A stretch of DNA of 57,220 nucleotides from Bacillota bacterium. Lineage in GTDB: Bacteria > Bacillota > Clostridia > Lachnospirales > Lachnospiraceae. A program made the translations under genes and the position numbers. The notes under the pieces are model-generated. The model had not been told where the DNA came from and did no database searches. It was given only the letters and a program-made list of their open reading frames with translations. Each line of letters opens with the position of its first letter. The stretch's first letter is position 1. The stretch covers positions 1-57,220 of the forward strand of contig JAEWMT010000115.1 in NCBI GenBank assembly GCA_023393095.1, given 5' to 3'. Shown one piece after another: positions 37,989 through 46,197 of the stretch.

Positions 37989-39041
37989 TTGGGCAAAAAA
38001 ATAATTGCCATTATATTAATTATAATAATGGTATTCAATCTGGGTGCATGCAGTAATATCAAGGAAAAACGTTATCAAGCAAGTTTTCTGGATGTTTTTG
38101 ATACAGTAACAACTATCGTTGGATATGACAAAAACAAAGAAGAATTCGCCAGACATGCTCAAATGATTCATGATAAATTAAAAGAGTATCATGAGCTGTA
38201 TGATATCTATAATAACTATGATGGAATTAATAATATAAAAACAATCAATGATAATGCAGGTAAATCACCGATAAAGGTAGATAGCAAAATTATAGATTTA
38301 TTAAAATTCTCAAAAGAAGCATATAAACTTCTCGATGGCAAACTAAATGTTGCTTTAGGCGCAGTTCTAGCCGTTTGGCATGATTACCGTGAAGCGGGTC
38401 TAAATGACCCAGACAAAGCCGTACTTCCACCCATGGATGTTCTGAAAGAAAAATCAAAACATACGGATATTAATGATTTAATTATTGACGAGGCTAAGTC
38501 AACTGTATATCTAAAAGATCCGGAGATGAGCCTTGATGTAGGTGCAATTGCGAAGGGATATGCAACGGAGAAGGTTTGTGAATATATAAGCAAGGAAGGC
38601 TTTACTAACGGGACTATTTCTGTTGGTGGTAATGTACGGACGATTGGAAGTAAGCTCGAAGGCAAGAATAAAGAGGAAGCCTGGAGTATTGGAATCCAAA
38701 ATCCGGATTTGGAAAGTAAAGATAAAAATCTCTGTATCCTTAATCTAAAGGATTATTCGCTCGTTACAAGTGGGGTTTATGAAAGATACTATACGGTCAA
38801 TGGAAAACAGTATCATCACATAATCGACCCTGATACTTTAATGCCGGCAGAATATTTTCTTTCTGTTTCCATTGTGTGTAAGGATTCTGGGATGGCAGAT
38901 GCACTAGCTAAAGTTTTTAATATGCCTTACGAGCAAGGATTAAAATTAATTGAATCTCTTAAGGATACGGAAGCACTCTGGGTGTTTAAAGATGGATCAA
39001 TGAAATCCAGTCCCGGATTTGATAAATTTATTAGAAAATAG
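37989..39041 (+). CDS. fmnB: ApbE-family FMN transferase (lipoprotein)
   Basis: A 350-residue flavin transferase that links FMN from FAD to a Thr of extracytosolic proteins. The lipobox is NLGA-C21 when read from the TTG at 37989, which is 8 bases from AAGGAG; a GTG at 37980 overlaps that site. Family features are FDTVTTIVGYD, the DVGAIAKGYATEKV segment, VGGNVRTIG, SLVTSGVYERYYTVNGKQYHHIIDP and the metal-site region DSGMADALAKVFNM. Its substrates are probably PplA and possibly the Ndh2 insert. Confidence 0.93.
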   Translation: MGKKIIAIILIIIMVFNLGACSNIKEKRYQASFLDVFDTVTTIVGYDKNKEEFARHAQMIHDKLKEYHELYDIYNNYDGINNIKTINDNAGKSPIKVDSKIIDLLKFSKEAYKLLDGKLNVALGAVLAVWHDYREAGLNDPDKAVLPPMDVLKEKSKHTDINDLIIDEAKSTVYLKDPEMSLDVGAIAKGYATEKVCEYISKEGFTNGTISVGGNVRTIGSKLEGKNKEEAWSIGIQNPDLESKDKNLCILNLKDYSLVTSGVYERYYTVNGKQYHHIIDPDTLMPAEYFLSVSIVCKDSGMADALAKVFNMPYEQGLKLIESLKDTEALWVFKDGSMKSSPGFDKFIRK

Positions 39042-39143
39042 AGATTTGATGGAAGCTATATTTCATAAAAAAGAAAATAATAAATTCTGAAGGTGTTCAC
39101 TGTGAAACGATACGTTAAAGGTTATATTGTAAAGGTGTAGATA

Positions 39144-39512
39144 ATGATTAAAAAAAATGATATTTTATTAATTGGAATAGTATTATTAATTGCATTGGCG
39201 GCAATCTTCATTATAAATCTCAGGAAGTCTGAAGGAAGCAAGGTTGTTATCACCATTGATGGCAAAGAGTACAAAACACTGAACCTAAATCAGGATACAA
39301 AATTTACAATAGAGGAAGATAACGGAGAATATAATATTGTTGAAGTAAAAGATGGTATAGTGGATATGACAGATGCTAGTTGCCCCGATAAAATATGTGT
39401 AAAGCATAAAAAGATACATTATAATGGTGAAACAATTGTATGTCTTCCTCATAAAGTAGTTCTTCAAATCGTAAATGGTGAGGAAAGTGATGTTGACATG
39501 ATTGCGAAATAG
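39144..39512 (+). CDS. eetA: NusG domain II-type membrane-anchored protein
   Basis: A 122-residue protein with one N-terminal transmembrane helix (about 7-26) and an extracytosolic NusG-II-like domain: VVITIDGKEYKTL, NIVEVKDGIVDMTDASCPDKICVKH and IVCLPHKVVLQI, with conserved Cys residues. In flavin-based EET loci this is EetA, thought to act with EetB in quinol-to-flavin electron transfer. The ribosome site is modest (AAAGGTG). Confidence 0.88.
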   Translation: MIKKNDILLIGIVLLIALAAIFIINLRKSEGSKVVITIDGKEYKTLNLNQDTKFTIEEDNGEYNIVEVKDGIVDMTDASCPDKICVKHKKIHYNGETIVCLPHKVVLQIVNGEESDVDMIAK

Positions 39513-39523
39513 AAGGAGCAGCA

Positions 39524-40024
39524 ATGAAATCAAAAAGAGTAGCAACTTATGGAATATTTATTGCTTTAGCTTTTCTCTTAAGCTATATCGAAAGTATGAT
39601 ACCACTTCCGATTCCGATACCCGGAATAAAACTGGGTCTTGCAAATCTGGTGGTTTTATCAGGTCTATACATTATGGGAGCTAAGGATGCGTTTATATTA
39701 TCGGTTATTCGAATCATCTTAGTAGGATTTACTTTTGGCAGCTTGTCTATGATGATGTTTAGTCTTGTGGGTGGTATCCTAAGCTGGTTTCTGATGGCAT
39801 TATTCAGCAAGATTAAAATATTTAGCATAACGGGAGTCAGTATTATAGGCGGAATAGCTCATAATATAGGACAAATTCTGGTTGCTGTATGGGTAGTAAA
39901 TAATATTATGCTGATCAATTACCTCCCGTTTCTATTACTTTCCGGTGCGATCACAGGAACTTTAATTGGTATCCTTGGTTCTATCTTAGTGAGTAGGATA
40001 AAGAAATTTGAAATTAATAAGTAG
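39524..40024 (+). CDS. eetB: Gx-transporter-type membrane protein
   Basis: A 166-residue polytopic membrane protein, annotated in databases as Gx transporter or heptaprenyl diphosphate synthase component I. It has four to five helices and the motif PIPIPGIKLGLANLVVLSGLYIMG. It starts 11 bases after eetA, with AGAAGGAG upstream. With EetA it is part of the EET machinery. It closes the locus before a terminator. Confidence 0.88.
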   Translation: MKSKRVATYGIFIALAFLLSYIESMIPLPIPIPGIKLGLANLVVLSGLYIMGAKDAFILSVIRIILVGFTFGSLSMMMFSLVGGILSWFLMALFSKIKIFSITGVSIIGGIAHNIGQILVAVWVVNNIMLINYLPFLLLSGAITGTLIGILGSILVSRIKKFEINK

Positions 40025-40089
40025 GTAAATCCGCTGTGTATACAATTACAAAGACTATATTGTATCGCAATTACCTAAATATTAACTAA

Positions 40090-40117
40090 GAAGAGAGGAG
40101 GTCAACCTCTCTTTTTA
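40090..40117 (+). terminator. intrinsic terminator after the EET locus
   Basis: AGAGAGG..CCTCTCT followed by a T-run. The second copy of the 128-bp repeat starts immediately after it. Confidence 0.85.
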
Positions 40118-40119
40118 TT

Positions 40120-40247
40120 ATTTCATAGGGAATTGCGTCCTATGAAATAAAAAGCACTCCGTGCAGGATGCGCACCTCGCGGTAAGGAAGTATGTTACTA
40201 CGTAACCCGCTCGGGCGCGGAGAATGTGCGCACACATTCTTTGTTCT
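40120..40247. repeat. 128-bp dispersed repeat, copy 2
   Basis: The same length as the copy at 18228-18355, with about three substitutions (for example CCGTG for CCATG and GCGCACAC for GCGCGCAC). It too lies directly behind a terminator T-run. Frames seen inside it are incidental. Confidence 0.85.
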
Positions 40248-40431
40248 CATATTCCATCTCTTTATTAATAATGTTATTGGTAAATTGTTGGGACTTAACC
40301 CATGGCGTCGTAATAAATTTGAGGCTTCGCTTTTTATAAAAAGACATCCATATATTGAAGTCTTCCTTATGGAATAATGAACTAGCCGTCACGATATATT
40401 TATAGTAAGACAATAGTAATCTGGTGAAGCT

Positions 40432-40997
40432 ATGGAACCAAACGAAAATCGGGAGACCATGAATAAAAAAGATTCGGTAATTACTTTATTTGTAAAAGTT
40501 GGTATTGTAGTTTTGAGTATATTAATGATAACAGGGTTTGGTATCAAAGTTCTTCCCGGTGCCATAACGGTATCCAGTACAGGCAGTAAAAGGGATTTGC
40601 CTATCTATTGCGTTAATACGGATAAGAAACAGGTAGCGTTAAGCTTTGATGCAGCATGGGGGAATGAGGACACTCGAAACATCCTGGCTATATTGGATAA
40701 ATATAATATTAAAGTCACATTCTTTATGACTGGAGGTTGGGTAAATAAATATCCTGATGATGTGAAAGCAATAGCAGAAGCCGGTCATGATCTAGGTAAT
40801 CACAGTGAGAATCATAAGCAGATGTCCCAACTATCTAAGGAGCAGTGTGATCAGGAAATCATAAAGGTTCATAAGCGAGTAAAAGAACTGACCGGAATCG
40901 AAATGAATCTGTTCCGTGCTCCATATGGCGATTATAATGATAGGCTGGTAGGAACAGCAAGAGATTGCGGGTACTATACGATTCAATGGGATGTGGA
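40432..40997 (+). pseudogene. pdaB: PdaB-like sporulation polysaccharide deacetylase, 5' part (interrupted gene)
   Basis: The first 188 codons of a NodB-fold deacetylase for spore cortex peptidoglycan. An N-terminal membrane anchor (about 14-36) is followed by motif 1 SFDAAWGNEDT, motif 2 GNHSENH (metal His pair) and motif 3 FRAPYGDYN. The frame breaks at codon 189 inside motif 4, where the integrated element begins at the GA core (40996-40997). Unexcised, it reads eight element codons and stops at 41022. Joining to 52442 restores frame and motif 4 (QWDVDSLDW). The start is 40432 or, with a closer GGGAG, 40459. Confidence 0.9.
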
Positions 40998-41020
40998 AAG
41001 ACTGAATATAAAAGTAAACT
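40973..41020. other. left attachment junction
   Basis: Chromosomal half (..CAATGGGATGTG) + GA core at 40996-40997 + element arm AAGACTGAATATAAAAGTAA continuing to 41020. The element arm is an inverted match, at 17 of 23 positions, to the arm at the right junction. Confidence 0.85.
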
Positions 41021-41042
41021 AGCCAGAAATGGCTTATTTAAA

Positions 41043-41086
41043 GGGATAACTCATAAGGGTAAGCTTACAGGGTTATCTCTTTTATA
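41043..41086 (+). terminator. terminator just inside the left end
   Basis: GGGATAAC pairs with GTTATCTC, followed by TTTTATATT. It would stop pdaB transcription shortly after it enters the element. Confidence 0.6.
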
Positions 41087-41150
41087 TTGTGGTGCTGTAA
41101 TTCTAGTATGACTTAGGGTATAATGGTTTATAGTAAGAGGGGTGTAGTAG

Positions 41151-41342
41151 ATGGAAAAATCTGTAGTTAAAGTAGAATTAAAAGAACCTAGATTTTTTAA
41201 AGAGGGATATGCCTATATTGGACAGGATGAACAATGGCATATTAATCAGGATGCTCCTGAGTGGGCAAAACAAGAGTTTGAACAGTTTTTCAAACAGATT
41301 AGTGGAGAACCTGATGAACAGGGCATTGCCACACATTACTAA
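41151..41342 (+). CDS. small unknown protein (63 aa)
   Basis: A short charged protein rich in Glu and aromatic residues (EEF-type C-terminal half: APEWAKQEFEQFFKQISG). AGAGGGGTG lies upstream. No family is recognised. It is encoded near the left end of the element together with a second small protein that begins 16 bases after its stop. Confidence 0.55.
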   Translation: MEKSVVKVELKEPRFFKEGYAYIGQDEQWHINQDAPEWAKQEFEQFFKQISGEPDEQGIATHY

Positions 41343-41358
41343 TGAGAGGGGAAACAGC

Positions 41359-41607
41359 ATGGCTAAAAGGATAATTGGTAAAGATAACAGAGAACTAATT
41401 GCATGGACTGAGGAGGGCAGAGCCTATATAGAGTATAATGATAAGGTAGGTGGTGAACCAATAGGCTTATGTGTGCCATATGGTTATCCAAAGGGTGTAG
41501 AGGAGTTAGGTGGAGTAATAGCTGTTTATGAGGAATGTATTAGACAGGGTAAGACATGGGAGGAACTGCTAGACTTTGAACATGCTCCTGAGGATGCTAT
41601 TATTTAA
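41359..41607 (+). CDS. small unknown protein (82 aa)
   Basis: An 82-residue soluble protein, with GAGGGGAAACAGC ahead of the ATG at 41359. Features are RELIAWTEEGRAYIEYND and ECIRQGKTWEELLDFEHAPEDAI. No recognised domain. It is probably co-transcribed with the gene at 41151. Confidence 0.55.
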   Translation: MAKRIIGKDNRELIAWTEEGRAYIEYNDKVGGEPIGLCVPYGYPKGVEELGGVIAVYEECIRQGKTWEELLDFEHAPEDAII

Positions 41608-41794
41608 TGAGATAGAGAATGAGCAAGAGGACAAGTTGGTCAAAGCTTATCTTGAAAGATATCTGAGGATTATAACAGCACTAAGATGTAAAGGAGTGTG
41701 TTTAAATGGTAGCAAACCTATTTTTGGGATTACATCACACTTAATGAGGATGGAGAGATGGATGGCATCAGAGAGGATGCTTCTTATGAAATGA
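41594..41794 (+). CDS. doubtful small frame overlapping the next ribosome site
   Basis: A frame beginning MLLFNEIENEQEDKLVKAYL. It looks protein-like for about 40 codons, then runs over the ribosome site of the next frame and loses character. No clear ribosome site of its own. Confidence 0.3.
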   Translation: MLLFNEIENEQEDKLVKAYLERYLRIITALRCKGVCLNGSKPIFGITSHLMRMERWMASERMLLMK

Positions 41795-41847
41795 AACAGG
41801 CATATATCAAGTATATGAAAGAACTAGAGGAGCAGAGAGCAGGCTAG
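41706..41847 (+). pseudogene. small gene with a probable one-base frameshift in a T run
   Basis: AAGGAG sits well before the ATG at 41706, but this frame stops after 12 codons. Removing one T from the run at 41721-41725 joins MVANLF to WDYITLNEDGEMDGIREDAS and continues to the stop at 41845, a 46-residue acidic helical protein. It may be a real mutation, programmed slippage or a sequencing error. No family is recognised. Confidence 0.45.
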
Positions 41848-41864
41848 AAAAGTTTAGCATTAGT

Positions 41865-41896
41865 GAGTAGATAGAGAAATCTATCTGCTCCTTTTT
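41865..41896 (+). terminator. intrinsic terminator
   Basis: GAGTAGATAG pairs with CTATCTGCTC, followed by CTTTTTATT. Confidence 0.8.
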
Positions 41897-41984
41897 ATTG
41901 GATAAACACATTGATGTGCCTTTAAAATAGATGTATAATAATGGAAAGTTCATAAAACCAAGTCAAGTAATGGAGGGCAATAAT

Positions 41985-42581
41985 ATGAGTGTAATATTTG
42001 GAATAAAAGAAGAAAATCAAATTATTATAGCAGGGGATAAGAGAGAAACAAATAAATACAATGGTCAGTACAGTGATGACTCTGACAAGGTAATAATTAT
42101 AAATGAGCATCTAGCCTTTGCATCAGCAGGTAACACAGCAATGTTGACAGCAATTAAAATGGAGATAGATAAAATAAGAGATAAAGAAAAGATGTTCACA
42201 GATGATTTACTAGAAATAATTAAAGAGTTTTATAAGGGACTAACTGAAAAAAAACTAACTTTATTATTATCATATCCTTACTGTTTTGTAATTGGTGGTA
42301 AAAATAGAAAAAATAGTACAAGTCTGTTTGTAGGATTAAATACAAAGGGAGGGTTAAGTACCCAAGAGGCTCAGGCATATGAACTAGCATTACTCCCTCC
42401 TGATGGTTTAGATAGAACTGTATGCAATGATATATTTCTTAAGAAGTATAATTCAGGTCAAACTGATTTTGTAGAGAAAACTATATATGAAATATCAGAG
42501 ATAAATATAAATGTTAGTCCCACAGGAGACAAGTGGATTTATAATATAAAGCAAGAAAAAGGAGTCTTACATACATTTTAA
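41985..42581 (+). CDS. proteasome-beta/HslV-like Ntn-hydrolase with N-terminal serine
   Basis: A 198-residue protein beginning M-SVIFGIKEENQIIIAGDKR. After Met removal, Ser1 is the expected nucleophile and Asp17 falls exactly at the catalytic position of HslV and the proteasome beta subunit (IAGD). A Lys follows at 34, one residue off the usual Lys33, then VIIINEHLAFASAGNTAM matches the next strand pair (V.ING..A.AG.TAD). The C-terminal half keeps alternating strands and helices. GGAGG precedes the ATG at 41985; the frame is open further up to 41931 but would bury the nucleophile. It is a stand-alone gene with no ATPase partner in the element. The fold is inferred from motifs; the substrate is unknown. 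Confidence 0.7.
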   Translation: MSVIFGIKEENQIIIAGDKRETNKYNGQYSDDSDKVIIINEHLAFASAGNTAMLTAIKMEIDKIRDKEKMFTDDLLEIIKEFYKGLTEKKLTLLLSYPYCFVIGGKNRKNSTSLFVGLNTKGGLSTQEAQAYELALLPPDGLDRTVCNDIFLKKYNSGQTDFVEKTIYEISEININVSPTGDKWIYNIKQEKGVLHTF

Positions 42582-43110
42582 TATCACAATATTCTGCATC
42601 AAGGGAGGGACTTATAAATCTCTCCCTTAGTCTTTGCCATTCTATAACTCTATCAAACAGACTTCCTCCTAGTTTGTAGCTCAGGAACTATGATTTTATA
42701 TAAGGCTTTTCCTGTTTTACAGAGGGTACTATCCTTACAGAGGCTCATTTCTAAGGTATCCCACAGCATATATGTACTGATATTTGTATAGCTTTACTGC
42801 CTGTTGATACTGCCTAAATAGGTTATGTATATTATATTAGGGAGACTGACTGCTCAACAGGGGGTAGGGGGGATGGTGTGGGGGCATAAAGTCCTTAACA
42901 GCAACTCAACCATACTTACAATGACTGATTGCCTTTTTGTTTAGTCTGTTTTAGAGGTTACAATAGGCTTATACACCTTATATGTAAATAATGGATACAC
43001 TCTTTTATGTTTGTAATACAAGCTCCTCAGCTGTAAAATAGGATTATTACACATACATAATACACACAATCAGGTTTAACATCCTATCTACTAGAAAGGT
43101 GGACATCAAT
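42582..43110. other. non-coding stretch in the element
   Basis: It contains a terminator-like inverted repeat AAGGGAGGGA..TCTCTCCCTT (about 42601-42629) after the Ntn-hydrolase, a G-rich run near 42859-42885, and no convincing frame. AAAGGTGG at its end serves the recombinase gene. Confidence 0.45.
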
Positions 43111-43986
43111 ATGAGAACAGTAATTTATATGAGGGTAGGCTACAAAGAGGAGTTGGATTTTAATCCTAAGGAGATTGATAAAGAGACAGGAGCAGATGCT
43201 ATATATCAAGATTTGATATTTGGTACTGAGGAGGAGAGAGATAGATTTGATGCTATGCTAAAGTATCTAGGGCAGGGAGATAAGGTCATAATACCATCTA
43301 GATACAGATTATCTAGGGATGTATATCAGGCACTAAAGCTTGAACAGGAGATATTAAAGAGAGGAGCTACCATTGAATATTTATCAGGAGAGGTTGAGAA
43401 TATGGGCAGGACATTTGGCTACATGAGAATATCTACAGTAAAGGATACACAGAGCTTTGACAGGCAGGAGGCACAGCTAAAGGAGCAATGTGATGGAATA
43501 TATCAGGATAGGATGTCAGGAGCAAAGAGGGAGAGACCTGAACTTAATAAGATGCTAAATCATCTAGAGGCAGGGGATACAGTCATCATCCTAAGCATTG
43601 ACAGACTAAGCAGGTCTACAAAGGACTTACTTGAGATAGTGGAGATAATAAAGAACAAAGGAGCTTACCTCAAGTCAATAAATGATACATGGCTAGATAC
43701 TACATCAGATAATCCTATGTCAGACTTTCTCCTGACAATCATGGGAGCTTTGGCTCAGATGGAGAGGCAGATGATAGTAGGCAGGGTTAGGGAGGGAGTC
43801 AAAATTGCTATGACTAAAGGTGTGGAGTTTGGCAGACCTAAGGCTAATAAAAATAAAGTAGCTCATGCCCTAGAACTTTATGATGGAGGATGTCATACTT
43901 CAAAGGAAATAGCTGATATTACAGGCATAAGCAGAAAGACTCTATATAATAAACTGAGGGAGAGAGAACAAACCACACTGAACTAG
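43111..43986 (+). CDS. resolvase-type serine recombinase with a duplicated, degenerate N-terminal catalytic domain
   Basis: A 291-residue protein made of two aligned resolvase domains. The second (about 101-200) is canonical: YMRIS with nucleophile Ser108, IYQDRMSGAKRERPELNKML, GDTVIILSIDRLSRS, then a dimerisation helix and a C-terminal HTH (SKEIADITGISRKTLYNKL). The first (about 1-95) repeats the pattern (IYQDLIFGTEEERDRFDAML, GDKVIIPSRYRLSRD) but has Gly at the nucleophile position (YMRVG) and Tyr for the Asp of DRLSR. The ATG at 43111 follows AAAGGTGG. It is probably a resolvase or invertase for element maintenance. Confidence 0.88.
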   Translation: MRTVIYMRVGYKEELDFNPKEIDKETGADAIYQDLIFGTEEERDRFDAMLKYLGQGDKVIIPSRYRLSRDVYQALKLEQEILKRGATIEYLSGEVENMGRTFGYMRISTVKDTQSFDRQEAQLKEQCDGIYQDRMSGAKRERPELNKMLNHLEAGDTVIILSIDRLSRSTKDLLEIVEIIKNKGAYLKSINDTWLDTTSDNPMSDFLLTIMGALAQMERQMIVGRVREGVKIAMTKGVEFGRPKANKNKVAHALELYDGGCHTSKEIADITGISRKTLYNKLREREQTTLN

Positions 43987-44653
43987 GATACTTACAAAGG
44001 GAGCAGACTTATTTGGTCTACTCTCTTTTTTATTGTATATTACCACAGAGGCTTACTGCTCATGATGCAAACTGTGTAAAATACACTTGTTTTTTACACT
44101 ATTAAGCACACTACCATTTTATCAGGTTTACCATGTGTAATAAGTCTGTGTAATAACATCAGAACAATAACAAGCTGTTTGTGCCAATACAATAGCTCTG
44201 GTTTAGCAGGAGGAGAGGCACTAAGTACAAGATACACAAGTGTTACAATCTGTTAATATAATGTACCTAAATATTATTTACTGAGGGGAGGGAATGGCAG
44301 GGAGTCAGTCTGTTCCATTAATCTGCTATTTCTTATGCCTGTAACTGCTTAAAATCTATCAGGAGGGAGGGATGCAGGAGCTGTGTCTCATGGGTATTTC
44401 TATGTTGCTCCTACAACTACAGCATCCTCCTAGAGAACTCTCAAAGCCCTATATAGCAGAGGGTTAAAGTCACTAACTACTACTATCTGTATTGTCTTTC
44501 TGTATTCCTACAGTTTCAAAAAAGCTACTTAAGCCTCCTACAGATACCTACAAATAGCCTCAATATTTCCTCTTAGTACCCTAATTGTAGATTAAGCTGT
44601 CCTCAAAGTAAAAGATATAAGAAAGGGCACACCTATAAACATAATTGTAAACA
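43987..44653. other. non-coding stretch in the element
   Basis: It begins with a terminator-like GAGCAGAC..GTCTACTC plus six T (about 44000-44032). The rest has no convincing frame on either strand and no strong hairpin. Confidence 0.4.
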
Positions 44654-45223
44654 TTACTCTTTACTTAAATCAAATCTAGCAATCTCTTTACCATCACAAG
44701 TTACTATCAATGATGCATCTAGGGCTTGATTTTTAATCTCTGCCAATAATTCATCAGATGGAGTAATGAGTTTGACATTAGGACTCTCCTCACTAACTCC
44801 TAAACTATATGTTAGAGTAAAATTCCCCTCTTTCCCTGATTTAATCATAGTATCATATGAGTAACCAAATCCTAACCCTGAATTCATATAGTCATCAGGA
44901 TTAAAAATGTTAAAACCAATTATATCTTCTGATGTAGCCTTTAATTTATCATGAGGTTCAATTTTTACAGCTAAACCTTTGTTACCAATGCCACCAATCT
45001 TTCTCCACCCTGTATTTTTAATAGTAAATTGATAATACAATACTGTAGGAACTAGCTCCTGTCCTTTCTTTTCCCCCTCAGTAATACCTATTGACCCTGC
45101 TATGCTTTTATCATTGGAAATAGTAGCACTTGAACTGATAAGCTCTAGAGATGCTTTGTTAGAACAACTAGTTAAAAAAGTCATTAACAATAATATAACT
45201 ATTAAGCTTATTATCTTTTTCAA
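44654..45223 (-). CDS. small lipoprotein of unknown function
   Basis: A 189-residue secreted lipoprotein with signal peptide and lipobox FLTS-C20. The mature part is a predicted beta-rich domain (YYQFTIKNTGWRKIGGIGNKGLAVKI, GNFTLTYSLG, SLIVTCDGKEIARFDLS). The start is TTG at 45223, with GGAGG 7 bases upstream on the minus strand. Element-borne surface lipoproteins can act in immunity or exclusion; that is only a guess here. Confidence 0.75.
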   Translation of the reverse strand: MKKIISLIVILLLMTFLTSCSNKASLELISSSATISNDKSIAGSIGITEGEKKGQELVPTVLYYQFTIKNTGWRKIGGIGNKGLAVKIEPHDKLKATSEDIIGFNIFNPDDYMNSGLGFGYSYDTMIKSGKEGNFTLTYSLGVSEESPNVKLITPSDELLAEIKNQALDASLIVTCDGKEIARFDLSKE

Positions 45224-45342
45224 TTAATATCCTCCAATATTTTCTTGTTTTGTATAGTTGGTAATATTATACATGAAGAGTATGGTAAATACAATATGTT
45301 TACATATCAGTAATAAGACCTTGCTCAAGGGAGGGATAACCC

Positions 45343-46197
45343 TCATATAGCATTGCATTTATTCACCTTGAACTCAGCTCCTAGTATATCATTAAAATCT
45401 CCTGATTTTCTGTACAGCAGATATGGGTTAGCTTTAATCATCAATTCTCTGCCCACTTTGATTTTTCCATAGACATACATCCTATTCCATTGTAGATTAC
45501 CTATCTTTCTAGAGGTCTCCTCAGTAGATAACTGCATAACATCAGCAAGAGCCTCAAGAGATAAAGTCTGTACACTGTCTATCACTTTTTCTGATGGATT
45601 AATTACTAGTAGGTTAGTATCATAATGGATAAACTGAATAGTTTTATAGATAAAGCCTATATCAGCAGGCTGTAATCCTTGCTTATAAGCCTCCTGCAAG
45701 CTATTAACAAAAACCTTTACAGCCTTATCTGTCTTTTTATTGCTAAACACAGCTCCTACACCTTTTCTAAAGCAGAAATCAGAGTTAATAAATACAGCTT
45801 TATATCTCTTGCCTGATACCTCAACCTTTTCTCTGTGGATTATGCTTAGCTTTTCTAGCTTAATTAAAAGGTTTCCTACTGTCTTTGGGGTAACATCTAG
45901 AGCTACTGCTATATCATTCACTGACATTGGAGTCTTTGCATCTGCATAGACCTTTACCATATTTTTATAATCAACATAAGTCTGCATTAATAGAAAGTAT
46001 CCCAAATCCTTATTATTCAGCACTGATAGACCTCCCTTTAAAGCATCCAGCTCTGTAAATACAAAAGGACTACCTGCTCTTTTTATTACTGCCTCTTTCT
46101 GTTTCTTAGCTAAATATGCCTCATGCTGTGCAGGAGTTCTATATGATGCTATTTCAACTATTTCACCTGTATCTCTATTTATAAATTCCTGTGACAT
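45343..46197 (-). CDS. winged-helix replication-initiator-like protein (RepL-like)
   Basis: A 284-residue protein opening with INRDTGEIVEI, the kind of start seen in RepL-type plasmid initiators. A winged helix-turn-helix follows near 105-150 (MSVNDIAVALDVTPKTVGNLLIKLEKLSIIHREKV), then a strand pair KRYKAVFINSDFCFRKG. A second helical DNA-binding-like region lies near 215-260 (LSLEALADVMQLSTEETSRKIGNLQWNRMYV). GAGGAGAAATAGGGGA precedes the ATG. Its upstream side holds iteron-like repeats, which fits a replication or copy-control role. A plain transcription regulator is the alternative. Confidence 0.55.
   Translation of the reverse strand: MSQEFINRDTGEIVEIASYRTPAQHEAYLAKKQKEAVIKRAGSPFVFTELDALKGGLSVLNNKDLGYFLLMQTYVDYKNMVKVYADAKTPMSVNDIAVALDVTPKTVGNLLIKLEKLSIIHREKVEVSGKRYKAVFINSDFCFRKGVGAVFSNKKTDKAVKVFVNSLQEAYKQGLQPADIGFIYKTIQFIHYDTNLLVINPSEKVIDSVQTLSLEALADVMQLSTEETSRKIGNLQWNRMYVYGKIKVGRELMIKANPYLLYRKSGDFNDILGAEFKVNKCNAI

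Noticed and set aside
40192..40377. 61-codon plus-strand frame and a 71-codon minus-strand frame over the repeat copy 2
   Set aside because: They run through the palindromic 128-bp repeat and have no ribosome site or recognisable protein character.
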